Assembly: GCA_964503685.1 (NCBI GenBank)
Contig: CAZDAW010000061.1
Location: forward strand, 1-19,778
Length of the DNA stretch: 19,778 nt
Reading direction: 5' to 3'
From: CAZDAW01 sp964503685
GTDB taxonomy: Bacteria; Chloroflexota; Anaerolineae; Anaerolineales; Anaerolineaceae
Positions 1 through 7,902 of the stretch are shown here, in pieces. The translations under genes and the position numbers were made by a program. The notes beneath the pieces are model-generated. The model ran no database searches. It was not told where the DNA came from and saw nothing but the letters and a program-made list of their open reading frames with translations. Position 1 is the first letter of the stretch. Each line of letters opens with the position of its first letter.

Positions 1-180
1 GCAGTGACAAAAACGGGTAAATTTTTCTACACCCGAATTCACGTTATTTAGATGCGATTGCCCTAGCCGCCACCAACCCCTGAAAACTTTTTGGGGTAAA
101 ATAGAGAAAGATACCTGAAGTCTTCCTGGTATCATTCATATATATTCTCATAAAAATTTACTAATCGACGGAGCGAAACC
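1..180 (+). other. Non-coding leader upstream of serA-like gene
   Basis: I see no supported gene in this stretch. It is AT-rich, with a TAAAAT hexamer at 97-102 and a TATATT at 141-146, but neither has a convincing -35 partner at 16-18 bp, so I do not call a promoter. A GGAG at 170-173 lies 7 nt before the ATG at 181 and is a good ribosome binding site for the following gene. Confidence 0.5.
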
Positions 181-1122
181 ATGAATAAATGGAAAATCCT
201 ACTAACCGATGGTTTGGAAGAAAACGGGCAGCAAATCCTGAGAGAAGCCGCCCAGGTGGATGACCGCGCTGGCATCACAGCCGATGAGCTTTTGCAGGTT
301 GTTGGCGAATACGACGCGCTGATCGTCCGCGGGCGGACCAAAGTCACCAATGCCGTATTCGATGCAGGCAAAAAATTAAAGGCGGTCGGGCGCGCCGGCG
401 TTGGCGTTGATAATATCGATCTTGAAGCCGCTAAAGCGCACAAAGTGACGGTGGTCAATTCGCCAATGGCAACCACCCGCGCCGTTGCCGAACTCACTAT
501 GGGACTGATGCTCTCCATGATTCGCGACATCCCCCGCGCTGACGCCGCCATGAAAGCCGGCAAATGGTTGAAGAAGGAACTGGAAGGCGTAGAAGTGGAC
601 GGCAAAACCTTGGGCGTTATCGGTTTCGGGCGCATTGGGGCAACCGTCGGCTGGATGGCAAACGCTTTCGGTATGAAAATCATCGCCTACGACCCAATTA
701 TTCCCTCCGATGAGATCAAGAAACGCGGCGGCGAACCGGTCAGCCTCGATGAACTGCTCAAGAAATCCGATTTCATCACCCTGCACATTCCGTTGACCGC
801 CGACACTAGGGGCATTCTGGGGAAAGACGCTTTTGCTAAAATGAAAGACGGTGTGCGTATTGTCTGCGCGGCGCGCGGCGGCGTCATCGATGAAGAGGCC
901 CTGCTGGCAGCTCTTGAATCCGGCAAAGTTGCCGGCGCCGCTCTCGATGTCTTCAGCGCCGAGCCGCCCGGGCAGACCGCCCTCGTCTCTCACACGAAAG
1001 TAATCTGCACGCCGCACATTGGCGCTCAAACTGTAGAGGCCCAGGGTCGGGCCGCTGCAGATATATCAACAGAAATTCTGGCCGCCCTGGATGACAAACC
1101 CCTACGCTGGAAGGTGGCTTGA
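181..1122 (+). CDS. serA: D-3-phosphoglycerate dehydrogenase-like D-2-hydroxyacid dehydrogenase (short form)
   Basis: A 313-residue NAD-dependent D-2-hydroxyacid dehydrogenase, most likely oxidising 3-phosphoglycerate to 3-phosphohydroxypyruvate, the first step of serine synthesis. Visible features are the NAD-binding GFGRIG at residues 148-153, the catalytic Arg in CAARGGVIDE (R232), Glu in DVFSAEPP (E261) and His in TPHIGAQT (H279), the standard triad of the family. The protein ends just after the catalytic domains, so it lacks the regulatory ACT domain and intervening domain of long SerA proteins (about 525 residues). Feedback control by serine through an ACT domain is therefore not expected. 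The start ATG has GGAG 7 nt upstream. The next gene begins 7 nt after its stop, suggesting co-transcription. Other hydroxyacid substrates (glyoxylate, hydroxypyruvate) cannot be excluded from sequence alone. Confidence 0.88.
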   Translation: MNKWKILLTDGLEENGQQILREAAQVDDRAGITADELLQVVGEYDALIVRGRTKVTNAVFDAGKKLKAVGRAGVGVDNIDLEAAKAHKVTVVNSPMATTRAVAELTMGLMLSMIRDIPRADAAMKAGKWLKKELEGVEVDGKTLGVIGFGRIGATVGWMANAFGMKIIAYDPIIPSDEIKKRGGEPVSLDELLKKSDFITLHIPLTADTRGILGKDAFAKMKDGVRIVCAARGGVIDEEALLAALESGKVAGAALDVFSAEPPGQTALVSHTKVICTPHIGAQTVEAQGRAAADISTEILAALDDKPLRWKVA

Positions 1123-1129
1123 TCGCAAG

Positions 1130-2632
1130 ATGGAAGAAAAAGTAAAGCAGCTAAAAACCATCCTGAACAAGTACGCCGATCTTAATTACGCCAATTCCGT
1201 ATTGGGTTGGGATCAACAGACCTACATGCCGCCCGGTGGAGCCGAAGGCCGCGCTTATCAGATGGCAACTATCAGCAGCCTGGCTCACGAGACCCTCACC
1301 TCAGACGAACTCGGCCATATCCTCGATGATTTACAGCCCTATGCGCAACAGCTTCCGCCTGATTCGGACGACGCCTGCCTGATTCGCGTGGCAACCCGCG
1401 AATACAAAAAACGAACCCGCGTACCCACCAACTGGGTGGCCGAGTTCACCCGGACGACAACCGTCGGGCAGCAGGTATGGGAAGAAGCTCGCGCTGAGAA
1501 TAATTATTCCAAATTTCAACCCCATCTCGCTCACATCTACGAGCTTCGCCGCCAGTACGCCGATTACTTCAAACCTTACACGCACATCTACGATCCACTG
1601 CTCGACGATTACGAACCCGGGTTGAAGACCGCCGAAGTGCAGACAATTTTCAACAAGATTCGTCCGCAACAGGTGGAATTGATTCACGCGATTTCCCAGG
1701 CCAAACCCATCAACGACGAATTCCTGCATCTGGACTACGATGAACAGAAACAATGGGATTTCGGAGTAGATGTAATCACTCGTTTTGGATTCAACTGGCA
1801 GAACGGGCGGCAGGATAAATCGGCGCACCCGTTCACGACTTCTTTTGGCATCACCGATGTACGCATCACCACACGTATGGTTCCCGGATTGGGAATGTCG
1901 GCGCTGTTCTCAACCATGCACGAAGGAGGTCATGCCCTCTATGAAATGGGCGTTGACGCCCGCCTGAAGCGCACCCTGTTGGCAAGCGGCGCTTCCATGG
2001 CGCTGCACGAGTCGCAATCGCGTATGTGGGAAAACTTGGTCGGCAGGTCCTACGACTTCTGGATATACTTCTACCCACGGTTAAAAGAGACCTTCCCAAC
2101 TCAGCTGGGTAACGTCAGTCTGGACGATTTTTATAAAGGAATCAATAAAGTTGTCCCCAGCTATATCCGGGTGGAAGCCGACGAAGCCACATATAATCTG
2201 CACGTCATGCTGCGCCTGGAACTGGAAATTGCACTCATCGAAGGCAGCCTGGATGTCGCTCACCTGCCCGAAGCCTGGAATACTCGCATGAAGGAATACC
2301 TGGGCATTACACCGCGCAACGATGCCGAAGGTGTGTTGCAAGACGTGCATTGGTCAGGCGGCATGATCGGTTATTTTCCCACCTATGCCCTGGGCAACCT
2401 GATCTCAGTCCAACTTTGGGATTGCCTCCTGAAGGATATCCCTGACCTCCCCGGACAAATCCGCCAGGCGCAGTTCAGCGATTTGCTGGGATGGCTGCGC
2501 GAAAAACTGCACCGACACGGCGCCAAATATGAACCGCAGCAATTAGTCAAAACCATAACCGGGTCGCCGATTGACCCATCGCCGTATATCCGCTATCTGC
2601 ATGACAAATACGATAAGATATACAATTTATAG
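1130..2632 (+). CDS. M32 family metallocarboxypeptidase (carboxypeptidase Taq)
   Basis: A cytosolic zinc carboxypeptidase of about 500 residues, the normal length of family M32, which releases C-terminal amino acids from peptides. The zinc motif HEGGH is at about residues 264-268, inside STMHEGGHALYEMG. The downstream HESQSRMWEN, about 25 residues later, supplies the third zinc ligand and is an M32 signature. The N-terminus ADLNYANSVLGWDQQTYMPP is also typical. I place the start at the ATG at 1130, giving MEEKVKQLKTIL, which matches the usual family start. It lies 7 nt after the serA stop, with AAGGTGG at 1111-1117 as a possible though distant binding site. An in-frame ATG at 1091 would overlap serA by 32 nt and add 13 residues that do not look like the family. 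No signal peptide is seen. Confidence 0.92.
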   Translation: MEEKVKQLKTILNKYADLNYANSVLGWDQQTYMPPGGAEGRAYQMATISSLAHETLTSDELGHILDDLQPYAQQLPPDSDDACLIRVATREYKKRTRVPTNWVAEFTRTTTVGQQVWEEARAENNYSKFQPHLAHIYELRRQYADYFKPYTHIYDPLLDDYEPGLKTAEVQTIFNKIRPQQVELIHAISQAKPINDEFLHLDYDEQKQWDFGVDVITRFGFNWQNGRQDKSAHPFTTSFGITDVRITTRMVPGLGMSALFSTMHEGGHALYEMGVDARLKRTLLASGASMALHESQSRMWENLVGRSYDFWIYFYPRLKETFPTQLGNVSLDDFYKGINKVVPSYIRVEADEATYNLHVMLRLELEIALIEGSLDVAHLPEAWNTRMKEYLGITPRNDAEGVLQDVHWSGGMIGYFPTYALGNLISVQLWDCLLKDIPDLPGQIRQAQFSDLLGWLREKLHRHGAKYEPQQLVKTITGSPIDPSPYIRYLHDKYDKIYNL

Positions 2633-2662
2633 GCTTTCAGAAAATAACATGTCACATACAGT

Positions 2663-2687
2663 AAGGGCGGGTTTTTGACCCGCCCTT
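2663..2687 (+). terminator. Perfect 10-bp hairpin after the carboxypeptidase gene
   Basis: AAGGGCGGGT (2663-2672), loop TTTTG, ACCCGCCCTT (2678-2687): a perfect 10-bp GC-rich stem 30 nt after the M32 stop. It is followed by ATAAAACTC, not a clear T-tract, so termination may be partial or factor-dependent, with read-through into the next + strand gene. Confidence 0.6.
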
Positions 2688-2726
2688 ATAAAACTCATCA
2701 GAAAGATAAGCCTGTGGAGTTATCGA

Positions 2727-3725
2727 TTGTTCAAAAGCATTCCTGATCGCAAGCCTTTCGCGAAGGCAAGTTTTTCAGGCAAGCAGAAAAACACCCTGAT
2801 ATTCTTTATCTTTGCCATTCTATTAACAGGCTGCGCTTCCTGGCTGAAAACGCCTGCGCCGCAATCGCCGCCCAATATCACCCTGCCGCCGGTTACGCCT
2901 ATCGTGCTGCTCATTCCCACCGAAACAACCCCGACGCTTGAAACGCCAGAAAATGTTACACCGACGTTTGTTCCCATCGTGATCAAAACGCCTGCTGACG
3001 CGCCGCCAACCATTCCGGTCATGTTTCCAAAGTCATCGCCAACGCCGCTGCAAGACGTTGCTATTCCCAATTCAATCAACCGCATTCTGCGTCCCGGTCC
3101 GCTTTCAAAAGTCACCTCGCCGATCCGGGTGGAAATCGCCAGCATCGCGCCTGAATCAGGGACGCTATCAATTGAACTTTATGGGGAAGATGGGCGGCTG
3201 CTCTCACAGATCACCCGTCCGGATAATATTCTGACCGGACAGAAATTGAACCTGAACTATAAAGTCTATTTCGATATTCCTGCCCTGTCTGAATACGGGC
3301 GGCTGCAGGTTAATATGGGTGATTTTTATGGACGGGTCACCTCGGTCAGTTCGGTCAATCTCATCCTGCTCTCACAGGGCGGATCCGAAGTCAATCCGCC
3401 GGGCGATTCGCTGGCATCGATCTACATCCAAGCGCCGCGGTATATGGAAATCATCACCGGCGGAGAATGCAACGCCGTCGGTTATGCGCGCCGCGCTAGC
3501 GATCAGACGCTCACTGCAGAGTTAATCACCGACGACGGACGAATACTGGCCTCCAGTCCGGTGGAGATCGATCCATTTTACCCGGGTAAACACGCTCGTT
3601 TTACTGTGAAACTGCCCTACGAAGTTAACGGAACGACTTTTGCCCTGCTGATTATTCGCGAACCGGGCGATAGAATCCCTGGCGATCAGGCGCTCTCCAG
3701 TACGCGAGTCGTTCTGACGCCGTAA
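2727..3725 (+). CDS. Putative lipoprotein with two similar C-terminal modules
   Basis: A 332-residue predicted lipoprotein of unknown function. A hydrophobic stretch (residues 22-34) ends in the lipobox LLTGC with the modified Cys at about 36. A long Pro/Thr-rich linker (about 40-120) follows, then two modules. These resemble each other: SGTLSIELYGEDGRLLSQI in the first and DQTLTAELITDDGRILASS in the second, each followed by a hydrophobic strand region. This suggests an internal duplication of a beta-sandwich (Gmad2-like) domain; the fold assignment is inference. The start is a TTG at 2727, supported by GGAG at 2716-2719 with 7-nt spacing. The N-region before the hydrophobic core is unusually long for a lipoprotein signal (about 21 residues). 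The gene converges with the L,D-transpeptidase gene 55 bp away. An envelope-anchored binding or adhesion role would fit the linker but is not shown. Confidence 0.75.
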   Translation: MFKSIPDRKPFAKASFSGKQKNTLIFFIFAILLTGCASWLKTPAPQSPPNITLPPVTPIVLLIPTETTPTLETPENVTPTFVPIVIKTPADAPPTIPVMFPKSSPTPLQDVAIPNSINRILRPGPLSKVTSPIRVEIASIAPESGTLSIELYGEDGRLLSQITRPDNILTGQKLNLNYKVYFDIPALSEYGRLQVNMGDFYGRVTSVSSVNLILLSQGGSEVNPPGDSLASIYIQAPRYMEIITGGECNAVGYARRASDQTLTAELITDDGRILASSPVEIDPFYPGKHARFTVKLPYEVNGTTFALLIIREPGDRIPGDQALSSTRVVLTP

Positions 3726-3780
3726 AGAATACTTCTGCGAAGCGTTTTCTGCGCCCAAAAAACAAATTGAATTCAGAGGA

Positions 3781-4935
3781 TTAAAAACCGCCGCTGGTAT
3801 AGTAGCTCGGATCGGTCGGCGTGGCGCCCGATGGGTCCCAGACATAGACGTAATCGCCCTCATGCGCCCAATCATAAAGCCAGTGTGCATCGCCGATAGA
3901 CATATTGACGCAGCCGTGCGAAATCGGGTTTCCCAGACGGGCGTGCCAGTAAGCGCCGTGCAGGGCGCGTGCTTTGTCGAAATACATCGTCCAGGGTACA
4001 TCCTCCAGATAATAATAGCCCGATCCATCTGCTGAAAAATCCCCACTCATCGTTTCTATCTCTTTCTTCTTATATATCTGGAACAAACCCGGTTGAGTGT
4101 AGAAAGGCTCCAGGCCGGTCGAAACCGGCGTGGCAAATACCAGGCGATTTTGGTCGTAAACCGCCAGAGTTTGCTCGTAGAGATTAACCTCAATCCAGCG
4201 TCCGGTGGTCACACCCGCCGGGGCCGTGGTGTTGGGGTAAACAACCGCCGCCATCCGCCCCTCAATCCATTCATCCTGCCCAATCATCAACCAATCAGTG
4301 TTGTCCTTTTCCTGCTTATCGAATACCTGAACCACTTCAAAACGATTGAGTTGACGACCGGTTTCTGGCGCAAAATAACCCGGCTCTTTTTTCACCGCCG
4401 TCAGATCGCGCACCCAACCGAATTTATTACGCGGCGTCTGCGTAAAGAGCAGACCCTGAAATGTCTGGAAACTGATCCGTTGGGTGTAGTTCCCGTCAAC
4501 CCATGCGCCTGAAGTAGAATGCAGAAAAATACCCGGATCGGCATTGACGATGTCGGTATACGAAATGTACTTCGTATCGCCCCCAACCATGCGCGACGAA
4601 CTATCATACGAAGGAGCCGAATAAAATGGGACATCCACATTATCGGTCAATTTGGCATATTTAAACGAAATCTCGGAAAGCTTCGGATCGGGTGAATAAG
4701 CAGGCAGGGGACGCGCCGGAAAAGAAAGCCCCGCCTTTGCCATCCGGGTCAGATACTCTGAAGGCCCCAGGGGCAAGCAGGTTCCGGGGTCCTGTAAATA
4801 CACGCCCGGCAGGCAGATTGCCGCGCCGGCGTAAGACTCATTGCCCGCAGGTGTATCAGATTGGGCAGCGGCCGGCTGAACCAGGGAAGAGATCAATACC
4901 AGCGAAAGAGTGAAAATGTAAAACAGCTTTTTCAT
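3781..4935 (-). CDS. Secreted L,D-transpeptidase (YkuD domain)
   Basis: A 384-residue exported L,D-transpeptidase, which makes 3-3 peptidoglycan cross-links or attaches proteins to peptidoglycan outside the membrane. A classical signal peptide with a hydrophobic core at residues 4-20 ends at about PAAAQ-SD. The YkuD catalytic domain occupies about residues 245-370: RWIEVNLYEQTLAVY begins it, and HARLGNPISHGCVNMS carries the catalytic Cys342 with His340 in the SHGC core. The 200-residue N-terminal half contains segments that look SH3-like (KFGWVRDL, EWIEGRMAAV), possibly for wall binding. The start ATG has AGGA 5 nt upstream. It lies 47 bp after the UbiA gene on the same strand and is probably the last gene of the long envelope operon. 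Confidence 0.9.
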   Translation of the reverse strand: MKKLFYIFTLSLVLISSLVQPAAAQSDTPAGNESYAGAAICLPGVYLQDPGTCLPLGPSEYLTRMAKAGLSFPARPLPAYSPDPKLSEISFKYAKLTDNVDVPFYSAPSYDSSSRMVGGDTKYISYTDIVNADPGIFLHSTSGAWVDGNYTQRISFQTFQGLLFTQTPRNKFGWVRDLTAVKKEPGYFAPETGRQLNRFEVVQVFDKQEKDNTDWLMIGQDEWIEGRMAAVVYPNTTAPAGVTTGRWIEVNLYEQTLAVYDQNRLVFATPVSTGLEPFYTQPGLFQIYKKKEIETMSGDFSADGSGYYYLEDVPWTMYFDKARALHGAYWHARLGNPISHGCVNMSIGDAHWLYDWAHEGDYVYVWDPSGATPTDPSYYTSGGF

Positions 4936-4982
4936 AGTGTTCCTATTTTACCCGAAAATTCTTCCCAAAGAATAAATATCCG

Positions 4983-5849
4983 TTACCTCCCTAAAAACAA
5001 CGCCCCCAAAACCGCCAGGAAAAGGGCAATGCTGATATAACTGTTGATATTGAAAAATGCCATATCAATTCGTGAAAGGTCATCGGGGCGCACCAGGCTG
5101 TGTTCCCATGCCAGCAATATCACGGTAACTCCCAGACCGATCCAGTAAAAGATTCCCAGGCTCATCCAGTATCCAACGGCGGTCAGGAAACAAACTGTAA
5201 CAATATGGCAAATGATCGAAAGATTTAACGCAAAAGAAATCCCATAACGCGCCGGGATGGCATGCAATTTATACTGGCGATCAAAATCGGCATCCTGACA
5301 GGCATAGATTAAATCAAAGCCGCCGATCCAGAACGTGACCGCGCCGAGCAGCAGCCATGCCGGTAAATCAGATAAGGTGAAGAGAGACCCGCGCACGGCC
5401 ACCCAGGCGCCCACCGGGGCCAGGCCGTCCGTGAAACCGAGGATAAAATGGGAGAATACGGTAAATCGTTTGGTAAAGGAATAGCCAATTAGAAAGAGTA
5501 TCGCCAGAGGGAGGAGTTTCAATGGAAGAGGGCCCAACTGCCAGGCTGCCAGCGCCAGCGCCAAAGCCGAGAGCGCTGTTCCTATCCAGGCTGTTCGCAG
5601 AGAAATCGCCCCGGTCACCAGCGGGCGGTTTTGGGTACGCGGATTTTTCGCATCCTGAAAACGGTCTGCCAGACGGTTGGTTCCCATCGCCAGAGTCCGC
5701 GCCGCTGCCATCGCCATCGTAATCCAGATGAACTGCCATAACGTCGGCCACCCACCCGCAGCCAGCAACATACCCAAATAGGCAAAAGGCAGGGCAAAGA
5801 TGGTATGCTCAAATTTAATCAGTTCAAGGAAATCGCGTACCGCTTTCAC
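4983..5849 (-). CDS. ubiA: UbiA family prenyltransferase (4-hydroxybenzoate polyprenyltransferase-like)
   Basis: A polytopic membrane prenyltransferase of 288 residues that attaches a polyprenyl chain to an aromatic acceptor. The first Asp-rich motif is NRLADRFQDAKNPRTQNRPL, with Asn58, Asp62 and Asp66. The second is DLIYACQDADFDRQYKLHAI. Both bind Mg-diphosphate in this family. Their spelling resembles the UbiA/MqnP branch of quinone synthesis, but no other quinone gene is in the window, so the acceptor is unknown. I choose the GTG at 5849. It makes a GTGA overlap with the upstream stop and has GAGAG 9 nt upstream. A TTG at 5858 would sit directly against that purine run. Placed among polysaccharide and peptidoglycan genes, it could instead prenylate a lipid or sugar carrier; this is speculation. 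Confidence 0.88.
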   Translation of the reverse strand: MKAVRDFLELIKFEHTIFALPFAYLGMLLAAGGWPTLWQFIWITMAMAAARTLAMGTNRLADRFQDAKNPRTQNRPLVTGAISLRTAWIGTALSALALALAAWQLGPLPLKLLPLAILFLIGYSFTKRFTVFSHFILGFTDGLAPVGAWVAVRGSLFTLSDLPAWLLLGAVTFWIGGFDLIYACQDADFDRQYKLHAIPARYGISFALNLSIICHIVTVCFLTAVGYWMSLGIFYWIGLGVTVILLAWEHSLVRPDDLSRIDMAFFNINSYISIALFLAVLGALFLGR

Positions 5850-6805
5850 AAAACACAACTCTCATATTGTCCGGCAAATAACGCTGGCGTGCCGCCGGTA
5901 TGCCAGAACAGGATGGTCTCGCTGGGGGCAAAGAAGTTCCGGCGGATTAAATCAATCATGCCGCCGGCGGCTCTGCCGGTGTAAACCGGGTCGAGCAACA
6001 ACCCTTCGTTTGCAGCAAACAGGCGGATTGCTTCTTTTTCTAGCTCACTCATCACTCCGTAGCCGCCGCCCACGTAGTCGGCATTGACCAGAATATCTTC
6101 CGGCTTGAACACCATCCTGTCACCCAGCTTATCCGAGGCGTCTGTTGCCAGAGCAGCCACTCTGGCCTGCAAAACATCAGCCGGTTCATCCACGCTGATC
6201 CCAAGAATCCTGCCCCGATAACCAAAACGGCGCGCACCCAACACCAGACCGGCCTGCGTTCCACCCGACGAGGATGGAAAGATGATCCATTCGGGATGAT
6301 GACCCTGTTCCAGCAGCTCCTGAACAGCAAAGGCATACGCCAAAGCGCCGGTGGTATTGGAACCTCCGTAAGGTACAAGATAAGGGCGCTGCCCGGCTGC
6401 CCATAACGCATCGAAAACGCGTTTGAGTTCAGCGTCGCGCTGCTCGCGGGTGGTAAAGACGGCTTCAGCACCCAGAAGCTTATCGAGTAAATAATTTCCC
6501 GAAGGCTGCGCGGGCGGATCGCCTGCCAGGACCAGAACACAGCGCATGCCAAAACGAGCCGCAGCCGCGGCAGTCTGCCGGCAATGATTCGACTGCACAG
6601 CGCCTGCCGTGATGAGTGTATTGGCGCCGCCCGCCTGGGCTTCAGCAATCAAAAACTCCAGCTTGCGCGTCTTATTGCCGCCCAACGCCAGCCCCGTCAG
6701 GTCATCTCGTTTGATCAATAAGCGCGGGCCATTTAAAACCGTCGAAAGACGAGGCATTGTCTCAACAGGCGTCGGAAGATTGGCAAAACGTAAACGAGGA
6801 ATCAT
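5846..6805 (-). CDS. PLP-dependent D-cysteine desulfhydrase / ACC deaminase family enzyme
   Basis: A 319-residue fold-type II PLP enzyme. LGGNKTRKLEFL contains the Schiff-base Lys45. QSNHCRQTAAAAA follows the usual family pattern, SSSGGTQAG is the phosphate-binding loop, and HTGGTPALF near the C-terminus contacts the pyridine ring. Length and motifs fit D-cysteine desulfhydrase (D-Cys to pyruvate, sulfide and ammonia) as well as 1-aminocyclopropane-1-carboxylate deaminase. I favour a D-amino acid role because ACC deaminase activity is restricted to a few lineages. The gene overlaps its upstream neighbour by 4 nt (ATGA) and the downstream UbiA gene by 4 nt (GTGA), so it is translationally coupled inside the envelope operon. 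D-amino acid breakdown beside peptidoglycan enzymes is suggestive, though not proof, of a functional link. Confidence 0.85.
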   Translation of the reverse strand: MIPRLRFANLPTPVETMPRLSTVLNGPRLLIKRDDLTGLALGGNKTRKLEFLIAEAQAGGANTLITAGAVQSNHCRQTAAAAARFGMRCVLVLAGDPPAQPSGNYLLDKLLGAEAVFTTREQRDAELKRVFDALWAAGQRPYLVPYGGSNTTGALAYAFAVQELLEQGHHPEWIIFPSSSGGTQAGLVLGARRFGYRGRILGISVDEPADVLQARVAALATDASDKLGDRMVFKPEDILVNADYVGGGYGVMSELEKEAIRLFAANEGLLLDPVYTGRAAGGMIDLIRRNFFAPSETILFWHTGGTPALFAGQYESCVL

Positions 6806-7899
6806 AATGCAGTAACCTCCTGACGAGTTTGAGCTTTACCGCGGCGGCGCATGACATCAAGCAGCCGCGGCAGAAATTGGGTATATAAACGATACAAAAA
6901 CGGATGGGCAGTAAAATCCCAGGCGCCCAGGGTGCGTGAGACAGTTCCCCCAAAACCTTCTTTAAAACGATAAACGTTCCACATCGAATCTGATTCGTCG
7001 AAAACATCCGGCGCTCCCCAGAGGTCGTAAACCAGGCAGCCCGCCGCCTTTGCCCGCCGTATGGCTTCCCATTGCAGCAAGTAGTTGGGCATTTTCTCGC
7101 GGTGCGCCTGGCGCGACATACCGTAAATATACCAGGCTCTGCCAGCGAAGTGAAACAGCATCAGGGCAGCAATCGCTTCGCTGTCCACCTCGGCAATCAA
7201 TGGCTGCGCCATACCAGCGCACATAAACGTTTCCCACACCGTACGATAATAGTTCTCGCTGCGAATCACGAAACCATCCCGCACAGATGTTTCCGCGTAC
7301 ATCCTGTAAAGCGCGCTCAGATCATCTTTCGATCCGCTTCGCACACGCACCCCTTTGCGCTCAGCAAGATGGATGTTGTAGCGAGTCTTTTGCTTCATCC
7401 GCGCCTGGATATCGTCTTCATCTGGCGTCAAATCGATCAGGACGGTATTACGAAACTGGATCTGGTCGCTCGAAAAACACCAGCCGCGCTTTTCCAGGTC
7501 GCTTATAACAGCGCTCCCGACAGGTGTTTCGGCGCCATCCAACCCGGGAACTCCAGTTCCCAGCACGACATCCGGGTCAATTTTAACGAAAACAACGCCT
7601 CGCTGGCGCGCCATAGTTTGAAGATCGCTTAGAATGCGCCGGCGTAATTCCGGATTCGACCAGTCCAGCAATGGACCTTTTGGCAGGTAGATCACTTTCA
7701 ATTGGGGGCCAACGCCACCCAAACGGATGGAACGCTGAAGAATCAACCCCGCGGCAACAGTTTTACCGCTGCTATCTTCCCAGATTTTAGGGAACGGCTG
7801 CCAGCCATAGGCGGCCTTGACCTGTCCCCATTCCCAGGTCTGCAAAACATGTGCTCCCGGTAAAAGCGCAATCAATGAATTCCAGGTAAAAGCATCCAT
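6802..7899 (-). CDS. FemAB/FemX-type aminoacyltransferase, copy B
   Basis: A 365-residue soluble protein of the FemABX family, which uses aminoacyl-tRNA to add residues to the peptidoglycan stem peptide or cross-bridge. The pattern is two GNAT-like subdomains. Conserved pieces include LQTWEWGQVKAAYGWQP near the N-terminus, LPKGPLLDW, KQKTRYNIHLAERKGV, MPNYLLQWEAIRRAKAAG, YDLWGAPD and VYRFKEGFGG. It is a paralogue of the gene immediately upstream (stop at 7903), 3 nt away, so the pair arose by tandem duplication. Its stop overlaps the next start by 4 nt (ATGA). Which amino acid is added and where cannot be read from sequence. Some family members in lineages without pentaglycine bridges act on other acceptors. 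Confidence 0.86.
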   Translation of the reverse strand: MDAFTWNSLIALLPGAHVLQTWEWGQVKAAYGWQPFPKIWEDSSGKTVAAGLILQRSIRLGGVGPQLKVIYLPKGPLLDWSNPELRRRILSDLQTMARQRGVVFVKIDPDVVLGTGVPGLDGAETPVGSAVISDLEKRGWCFSSDQIQFRNTVLIDLTPDEDDIQARMKQKTRYNIHLAERKGVRVRSGSKDDLSALYRMYAETSVRDGFVIRSENYYRTVWETFMCAGMAQPLIAEVDSEAIAALMLFHFAGRAWYIYGMSRQAHREKMPNYLLQWEAIRRAKAAGCLVYDLWGAPDVFDESDSMWNVYRFKEGFGGTVSRTLGAWDFTAHPFLYRLYTQFLPRLLDVMRRRGKAQTRQEVTAL

Positions 7900-7902
7900 C
7901 CG

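Noticed and set aside
1..180. Candidate promoter boxes (TAAAAT at 97, TATATT at 141) before serA
   Set aside because: No acceptable -35 sequence at 16-18 bp for either, so they may be chance in AT-rich DNA.
3726..3780. Possible shared terminator between the convergent lipoprotein and L,D-transpeptidase genes
   Set aside because: Only short, imperfect GCG-type pairings are visible; no stable stem followed by a T-run.
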